Source of the DNA: an uncultured Collinsella sp.
GTDB taxonomy: Bacteria; Actinomycetota; Coriobacteriia; Coriobacteriales; Coriobacteriaceae
DNA: 19,362 bases
Assembly: GCA_934675795.1 (NCBI GenBank)
Contig: CAKURW010000034.1
Span: forward strand, 1 to 19,362
Reading direction: 5' to 3'
In this document: positions 15,310 to 19,362 of the stretch, piece after piece
Layout of the letters: the number at the start of each line of letters is the position of its first letter
Numbering within the stretch: the stretch's first letter is position 1
Position numbers and translations under genes: made by a program
Notes under the pieces: model-generated
What the model was told of the DNA's origin: nothing
The model's input: the letters and a program-made list of their open reading frames with translations, nothing else
The model's database searches: none

Positions 15310-15376
15310 CCGCGAACGGTTGTATTTGTTCGGTAAGCGGTTTTGATTGACAGAAGTTTTCATGTTGTGGTATATG
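15310..15376 (+). promoter_or_regulatory. Predicted LacI #2 promoter with two CGGT-type motifs upstream
   Basis: TTGACA (15347-15352) and TATATG (15371-15376) are 18 bp apart, the same architecture as LacI #1. Upstream are CCGCGAACGGTTG (15310-15322) and CGGTAAGCGGTT (15331-15342), relatives of the 2650-2661 site. Confidence 0.55.
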
Positions 15377-15387
15377 GCTCGGGTATC

Positions 15388-15404
15388 ATGAGCACGTTAT
15401 CAAT
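15388..15404. promoter_or_regulatory. Third LacI #2-type operator, downstream of its own promoter
   Basis: ATGAGCACGTTATCAAT repeats the ATGAGCACGT core of the sites at 15233 and 15255. It starts 11 bp after the predicted -10 hexamer, near the expected transcription start, so bound repressor would block LacI #2's own transcription. Together with the distal pair it could support a loop of about 140 bp. Confidence 0.6.
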
Positions 15405-15454
15405 GTATGTACGATGCGCCATGGGCGCGGGGAATAGTTGGGAAGCAGGTTAGC

Positions 15455-16492
15455 GTGGAAGGCATGGATCAGCAGACAAGGAATGGTCGTTCGGCGAGCG
15501 CGGCAGAGGTTGCGGCGCTCGCTGGCGTGAGCCGCCAGACTGTGTCTCGCGTGGTCAACGGTATGCCCAACGTGACGGAAAAGACGCGCAAGCGTGTGCT
15601 GGCCGCCATGGAAGAGCTGGGCTTTCGTCCCAATTTTGCTGGAGCGGCGTTGCGCGGCGGGTCGTATCGTTCTATTGGCCTGTGCATGTACAACATCACA
15701 CGTGTCGGTAACCTGGCGACGCTCGAGGGTATCATGCAAGCGGCGCGCGAGCACGATTTTGCCGTCACTATGATCGAGATGGGCGGCGACAAGCCCTATG
15801 CACTTGCCGATGCCTCGCGCCGCATGGTCGAGCGACCCGTCGACGGCATGATTCTCAACATGAACCGCATGGCTCCCGATTTTGAGGAGTTTGTTCCCCA
15901 GCCGGGAGTGCGAACGGTCATCCTGTCCATGTATGCGCATCCGCGCTGCACGACGATCGACTCCGACCAGTATGGTTCGTGCGAGCTGTTGACCAATTAT
16001 CTGCTGGAACATGGTCACTCGAATATGCGGTTTGTGGCGGGTCCGGAAAACTCGATTTCCTCGCGTTTTCGTGAGGCCGGTTGGCGCGATACGCTGGGTC
16101 GTGCTCATGTCGATGCCGCTCCGATGCTGCGCGGCGATTGGAGTGCGGACAGTGGGTACGCCATGGGCGAGCGGATTGCGGCCGAGGTGCTTGCCGGCGG
16201 GTCGCAGGCGCCGACTGCCGTGCTTGCGGCAAATGACCAGATGGCGCTGGGCGTTATCGCCGCGCTCGAGAACGCGGGCCTGTCCGTGCCCGACGACGTG
16301 AGCGTGGTTGGTATCGACGACGCACTCGAGGGACTTGTTCCTCACAATCGGCTGACGACGCTGCGATTTGATTTGCGCGGTGTCGGTAAGCTTGCGTTTG
16401 AGGCGGCGATTGGAGAGAGCTCGTCTATCGAGGCGATTCATGTGCCGAGCACGCTGGTCGAACGCTCGACTGTTAGGGACATACGGGGTTAG
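15455..16492 (+). CDS. LacI-family transcriptional regulator #2
   Basis: With this start the protein is 345 residues. It has a helix-turn-helix AAEVAALAGVSRQTVSRVVN, a hinge at FAGAALRGGSYRS and a C-terminal sugar-binding domain with AANDQMALGVIAAL, SVVGIDDALEGLVP and LVERSTVRDIR. It probably represses the divergent GH1 #2 - EIICB #3 operon through the ATGAGCACGT sites. Start: GTG 15455 has AGG with a 5-nt spacer. The in-frame ATG 15464 has GGAAGG only 1 nt away. The far upstream ATG 15407 would add 16 residues unlike any LacI N-terminus and would begin just after operator 15388-15404. Array 4 begins 14 bp after the stop. It is clearly paralogous to LacI #1 (RPVDGMILNM / LPVDGMIFNL, DWSADSGYA / DWNADSGYA). 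Confidence 0.9.
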   Translation: MEGMDQQTRNGRSASAAEVAALAGVSRQTVSRVVNGMPNVTEKTRKRVLAAMEELGFRPNFAGAALRGGSYRSIGLCMYNITRVGNLATLEGIMQAAREHDFAVTMIEMGGDKPYALADASRRMVERPVDGMILNMNRMAPDFEEFVPQPGVRTVILSMYAHPRCTTIDSDQYGSCELLTNYLLEHGHSNMRFVAGPENSISSRFREAGWRDTLGRAHVDAAPMLRGDWSADSGYAMGERIAAEVLAGGSQAPTAVLAANDQMALGVIAALENAGLSVPDDVSVVGIDDALEGLVPHNRLTTLRFDLRGVGKLAFEAAIGESSSIEAIHVPSTLVERSTVRDIRG

Positions 16493-16506
16493 GTCCTACT
16501 CCGTTT

Positions 16507-16644
16507 GTCTCGATTTGTAACAGGTAGACGGTCAAAAGCGGGCTACGTGTTACAGATTTAGATTCTTCGGAAAGAGCAATCCTGTTCGTCTCAATCTGCA
16601 ACAGCTAGGACCCAAAAACTCGGCTAGATGTTACAGATCGAGAC
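16507..16644. repeat. Array 4: two 57-bp palindromes, period 81 bp
   Basis: Units at 16507-16563 and 16588-16644. In the first unit the inner stem pairs GTAG with CTAC, while the second has CTAG with CTAG, another compensated difference. The array lies between LacI #2 and the terminator of GH1 #3, with convergent genes. Confidence 0.88.
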
Positions 16645-16666
16645 AAACGTGCGACACGGTCCGCCC

Positions 16667-16712
16667 AAAAAAAGCCGGGGGCGGCGCGTCGTGTGACGTG
16701 CCGCCCCCGGCT
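16667..16712 (-). terminator. Strong terminator of the EIICB #4 - GH1 #3 operon
   Basis: AGCCGGGGGCGGC (16673-16685) and GCCGCCCCCGGCT (16700-16712) form a perfect 13-bp stem that continues inward as CGTC/GACG after one G-T. Seven A on the plus strand (16667-16673) give the U-tract for minus-strand transcripts. There is no T-tract on the plus side, so it would not stop LacI #2. Confidence 0.9.
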
Positions 16713-16758
16713 GAGAAATGGGGAGCAGGTTATGTGAGCGGGGCAGCCCCGCGAGCCG

Positions 16759-18198
16759 CTAGTCCAGACGACGGGTCTCGGCTACGTGCTTATACCAGTA
16801 TGCGCTTGCCTTGGGCGTGCGCTTCTGGGTTTCAAAGTCAACGTAGAAGAAGCCGTAACGCTTGTTGTAGCCATTGGTCCAGGAGAACTGATCCTGCAGG
16901 CTCCACAGGAAGTAGCCGCCCACGTTGACGCCCACCTCCATGGCCTTGAGCAACCAGCGCAGGTGCTGCTCGATGTAGTCGATGCGCGGCTGGTCGTCCA
17001 CAAAACCGTCCTTGTAGGGGTCTTTGTAGCCCATGCCGTTCTCGGTGATGAAGATCTGCTTGTAGTTGGGGTAGTGCTGCTTAATGTAGACGAGCAGATC
17101 GAACAGACCCTCGGGATAGATGATCCAGTCCCAGTCGGTGGTGGGGATGCCGGGCTTGTTCACGTGCTCGCCAATGCCCTTGACGCGCCAGCGGCCGGTG
17201 CCCTTCTCGCCCGTACCGTTGTGGTGCAGGTCGTTCTCGCCATCGTAGGCCTTCAAGAAGCGGCACTGGTAGTTGTTAACACCCAGGTAGTCGTTGTAGA
17301 GCGCGGCTTCGCGCATAATCTCGAGGTCCTCGTCCAAGATCTCGATGGTGCCGCCCGAGACGGCGGCCAGGCGGTTGGCGCACTCGAGGGTGTCGGGCGC
17401 GTAGTCGCCGCGGAAGGTGGCGTCGAGCAAAAACTGGTTTTGCAGCACGTGCTCGTTGTTGGCGGCTTTGATGTCGGCGGGGTCGTTTTCGTTGAGCGGG
17501 TACTTGAACTCCAACGACTGAATGACGCCGATCTTGCCCTTAAAACCGCCGTTGTGGAAGGCCAGCACGGCCTTGGCGTGGGCGAGCATCATGTTGTGCT
17601 CGCACTGGAAGGCCTCGGCAAGATGCGCCTTGACGCCACCGGGGAAGGTGCCCTCGATGTAGGTGTTGGAGGCGTCGGCCCAGATTTCGTTAAAGGTGAA
17701 CCAGTAGGTCACCTGGTCGGCGTACTCCTTAAAGCAGAAGGTGGCAAAGTCCACAAAGGCATCGATGGTCTCGCGGTTGAGGAAGTCGCCCTTCTCAAAG
17801 AGGGGAAGCGGCGTATCGAAGTGATGCAGCGTGACAAACGGCTCAACGTGGTGCTTGTGGCATTCGGCGAAGAGATCGTGATAGAACTGGACACCCTCGG
17901 GGTTAATCTCACCGATACCGTTGGGGAAGATGCGGCTCCAGGCGATGGAGAGGCGAATGCCGTTGATGCAAAACTCCTCGCACAGCTCCAGATCGACGGG
18001 GTACTGGTTGTAGAAGTCCGAAGCGGGATCGGGGGAGAAACGGCCCTGGGCCTCCAAGAAGTCGTCCCAGGCAACCTTGCCCTTACCGTGAGTGCGGGTC
18101 TCGCCCTCTACCTGGTAGGCAGCAGTGGCGCCGCCAAAGACAAAGTCCTCGGGAAACTGCGCAGGCGGGTTAGTGACGCTAGCAGGGTTAACGGACAT
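16759..18198 (-). CDS. GH1 #3: 6-phospho-beta-galactosidase (LacG-like)
   Basis: This 479-residue cytoplasmic glycosidase has acid/base Glu171 in TFNE, nucleophile Glu386 in FITENG, and phosphate-pocket residues Ser439, Lys446, Tyr448 in FSWTNGYNKRYG. It keeps LHHFDTP and GDFLNRE as in classical LacG and looks the closest of the three to it. It shares with GH1 #1 the segment QVEGETRTHGKGKV and most of the C-terminus, so the two are recent paralogues. The N-terminus is about seven residues longer than in #1. The start at 18198 has only a weak GGA 5 nt upstream. It is second in the operon, 66 bp after EIICB #4, with a hairpin between. The final residues are RRLD. Confidence 0.9.
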   Translation of the reverse strand: MSVNPASVTNPPAQFPEDFVFGGATAAYQVEGETRTHGKGKVAWDDFLEAQGRFSPDPASDFYNQYPVDLELCEEFCINGIRLSIAWSRIFPNGIGEINPEGVQFYHDLFAECHKHHVEPFVTLHHFDTPLPLFEKGDFLNRETIDAFVDFATFCFKEYADQVTYWFTFNEIWADASNTYIEGTFPGGVKAHLAEAFQCEHNMMLAHAKAVLAFHNGGFKGKIGVIQSLEFKYPLNENDPADIKAANNEHVLQNQFLLDATFRGDYAPDTLECANRLAAVSGGTIEILDEDLEIMREAALYNDYLGVNNYQCRFLKAYDGENDLHHNGTGEKGTGRWRVKGIGEHVNKPGIPTTDWDWIIYPEGLFDLLVYIKQHYPNYKQIFITENGMGYKDPYKDGFVDDQPRIDYIEQHLRWLLKAMEVGVNVGGYFLWSLQDQFSWTNGYNKRYGFFYVDFETQKRTPKASAYWYKHVAETRRLD

Positions 18199-18222
18199 GA
18201 TGATCCAATCGTCTAAATCGAA

Positions 18223-18254
18223 GGGCCAGCCGGTCTTGGATGGTCGGCTGGCCC
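18223..18254 (-). other. Intercistronic hairpin between EIICB #4 and GH1 #3
   Basis: GGGCCAGCCG (18223-18232) and CGGCTGGCCC (18245-18254) form a perfect 10-bp stem with a 12-nt loop, 10 bp after the EIICB #4 stop. No U-tract follows. Its position matches the hairpin at 8214-8240, although the sequence differs. Confidence 0.7.
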
Positions 18255-18264
18255 TGAGCGTTAC

Positions 18265-19362
18265 TTACTTCGAGAGTTGCTCGCTTACGAAGGCGAGAGA
18301 CTTATCGCCGTTCTGGGAGAGCTCGATGTACTGTTTACCGCGGCAGGCGACGCACTTGTTGCCCACGCGCTCGCAGTCCTTTTGCAGGTCGGCCAGGTAG
18401 CTCGCGGCCTGCGGGGCCAGGACGACCAGGTCAAAGTCGGGGAGCATGTCGACGTGGTTGCCATATGCCTCGGCAGCGGTTTCAAGATCGATGCCGCGCT
18501 CCTTGGCGGCCTTGGCCAGTGCGTTGGCGAGCAGGCCCGAGGTTCCGCCGCCCTGGCAGAGCACGAGCACGCGCTTGCCGTTGAGGTCGCTGGCGGTCGT
18601 TGCCTCGGCAGCGGGTGCTGCAGAAGCGGCGGGGGCATCGGCCTTCACGGCCTCGGCAGCAGCGCCGGCGGCAACGCTCTTGGCGTCAGCCTTGCCCTGG
18701 AAGGCATCGTTGAGCTTGGCAGCCTTCTCGGCGTTCTTGGCGGCGAGCTCCTCCTCGGAAATCTCGGCCTCCTCGGCGCACTTCTGGGCGTCATAGGCAC
18801 GGAAGAACGGATAGTACAGAACGAAGTCGACGACCAGGATAAGGGCGAGCATCACAAAGGCGAGCGGCTGGAAGCCCAGGCCCATGATGGTGCCGATGGG
18901 GCCGGGGACGGTCCAGGGCAGGGTGTACATAAAGCCGTTCATGCCCAAGAAGTCGATAAAGATCTTGAGGATCCAGATATTGGCGATCGGGGCAAAGACA
19001 AACGGGACAAAGAAGACGGGGTTGAGCACGATGGGTGCGGCGAACAGCAGCGGTTCGTTGACAGCGAAGCAGACCGGGACGATGGCGGCCTTACCGACAG
19101 CGCGCATCTCCTGAGACTTGGCCAGGAAGCAGAACATAAAGACCAGGACGAGCGTGGCGCCGGTGCCGCCCATGCAGACGACGAAGTACTGGGCACCCTG
19201 GGTCAGAACAGCGGAAGCGTGCTGACCGGCCTGGAACGCAGCCAGGTTGTCGGTCATGTTGGCAACGAGGGCGGCGGCGATGGCAGGCTCGACGATCGAG
19301 GGGCCGTGGACGCCCACGAACCAGAACAGGCTCATGGCGCCGTAGATCACAGCGAGGCCGAT
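18265..19362 (-). CDS. PTS EIICB permease #4, lactose/cellobiose (LacE-like) family, N-terminus beyond window
   Basis: The frame is open to the last base, so about 200 N-terminal residues lie outside. The visible 365 residues cover the second half of EIIC, with GVHGPSIVEPA and FAVNEPLLFAAP, then a long linker rich in Ala, Glu and Lys, then EIIB with LVLCQGGGTS carrying the phosphorylated Cys. EIIB is the most divergent of the four: GGGTS replaces GAGTS, and AYGNHVDMLPDFDLVVLAPQ and the CERVGNKCVACRGKQYIELS tail differ from the shared DTDRLGI...KEYIDLT pattern and add three cysteines. It may therefore use a different EIIA or substrate. It is first gene of the operon with GH1 #3. Confidence 0.9.
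   Translation of the reverse strand: MGLAVIYGAMSLFWFVGVHGPSIVEPAIAAALVANMTDNLAAFQAGQHASAVLTQGAQYFVVCMGGTGATLVLVFMFCFLAKSQEMRAVGKAAIVPVCFAVNEPLLFAAPIVLNPVFFVPFVFAPIANIWILKIFIDFLGMNGFMYTLPWTVPGPIGTIMGLGFQPLAFVMLALILVVDFVLYYPFFRAYDAQKCAEEAEISEEELAAKNAEKAAKLNDAFQGKADAKSVAAGAAAEAVKADAPAASAAPAAEATTASDLNGKRVLVLCQGGGTSGLLANALAKAAKERGIDLETAAEAYGNHVDMLPDFDLVVLAPQAASYLADLQKDCERVGNKCVACRGKQYIELSQNGDKSLAFVSEQLSK

Noticed and set aside
15407..15454. Longer LacI #2 beginning at ATG 15407
   Set aside because: The extra 16 residues are unlike LacI N-termini and the site lies right after an operator. GTG 15455 has a better-placed ribosome-binding site.

Overview
The window looks like accessory carbohydrate-uptake DNA from a high-GC Gram-positive gut actinobacterium. 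Coriobacteriia such as Collinsella would fit the mix of high GC, many lactose-type PTS permeases and LacI regulators. That placement is an inference from gene content; no rRNA or housekeeping marker is present. The window carries four PTS EIICB permeases of the lactose (LacE) type, three GH1 enzymes with the LacG (6-phospho-beta-galactosidase) phosphate-binding signature, two LacI regulators, one GntR/HutC regulator, one TIM-barrel-like protein of unknown function, one Fic protein, the end of a DeoR regulator and a second, broken DeoR copy.

Layout. 1-420: C-terminal part of a DeoR regulator. 540-837: repeat array 1. 853-4616: a divergent cassette with a TIM-barrel gene and a GntR regulator on the minus strand and EIICB #1 on the plus strand, sharing about 350 bp of operator-rich DNA. 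4652-4686: terminator. 4779-5064: DeoR remnant. 5159-6391: fic on the minus strand, headed by a large palindrome with four copies of one box. 6529-6665: array 2. 6698-10033: EIICB #2 then GH1 #1 on the minus strand, divergent from LacI #1 (10309-11319). 11337-11633: array 3. 11662-15119: GH1 #2 then EIICB #3 on the minus strand, divergent from LacI #2 (15455-16492). 16507-16644: array 4. 16673-19362: EIICB #4 (cut by the window end) then GH1 #3 on the minus strand.

How the genes fit together. Each permease would import a beta-linked disaccharide and phosphorylate it through its C-terminal EIIB cysteine, and the adjacent GH1 enzyme would hydrolyse the 6-phospho-sugar in the cytoplasm. Each LacI gene sits divergently from its sugar genes with operator-like palindromes between. 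No EIIA is encoded here, so all four permeases must borrow one from elsewhere. The GntR/TIM-barrel/EIICB #1 cassette has no glycosidase and reads as lower in GC than the rest, as does fic. Together they look like a later arrival inserted between two DeoR copies.

The least expected feature is a family of 57-bp imperfect palindromes: 12 copies in four arrays (4, 2, 4 and 2 units) on a strict period of about 80 bp. They mostly alternate between two loop types, their stems show compensatory changes, and the arrays lie at the boundaries of the sugar modules. They resemble enterobacterial REP/BIME elements in organisation but not in sequence. Whether they are already described in this lineage cannot be judged from sequence alone.
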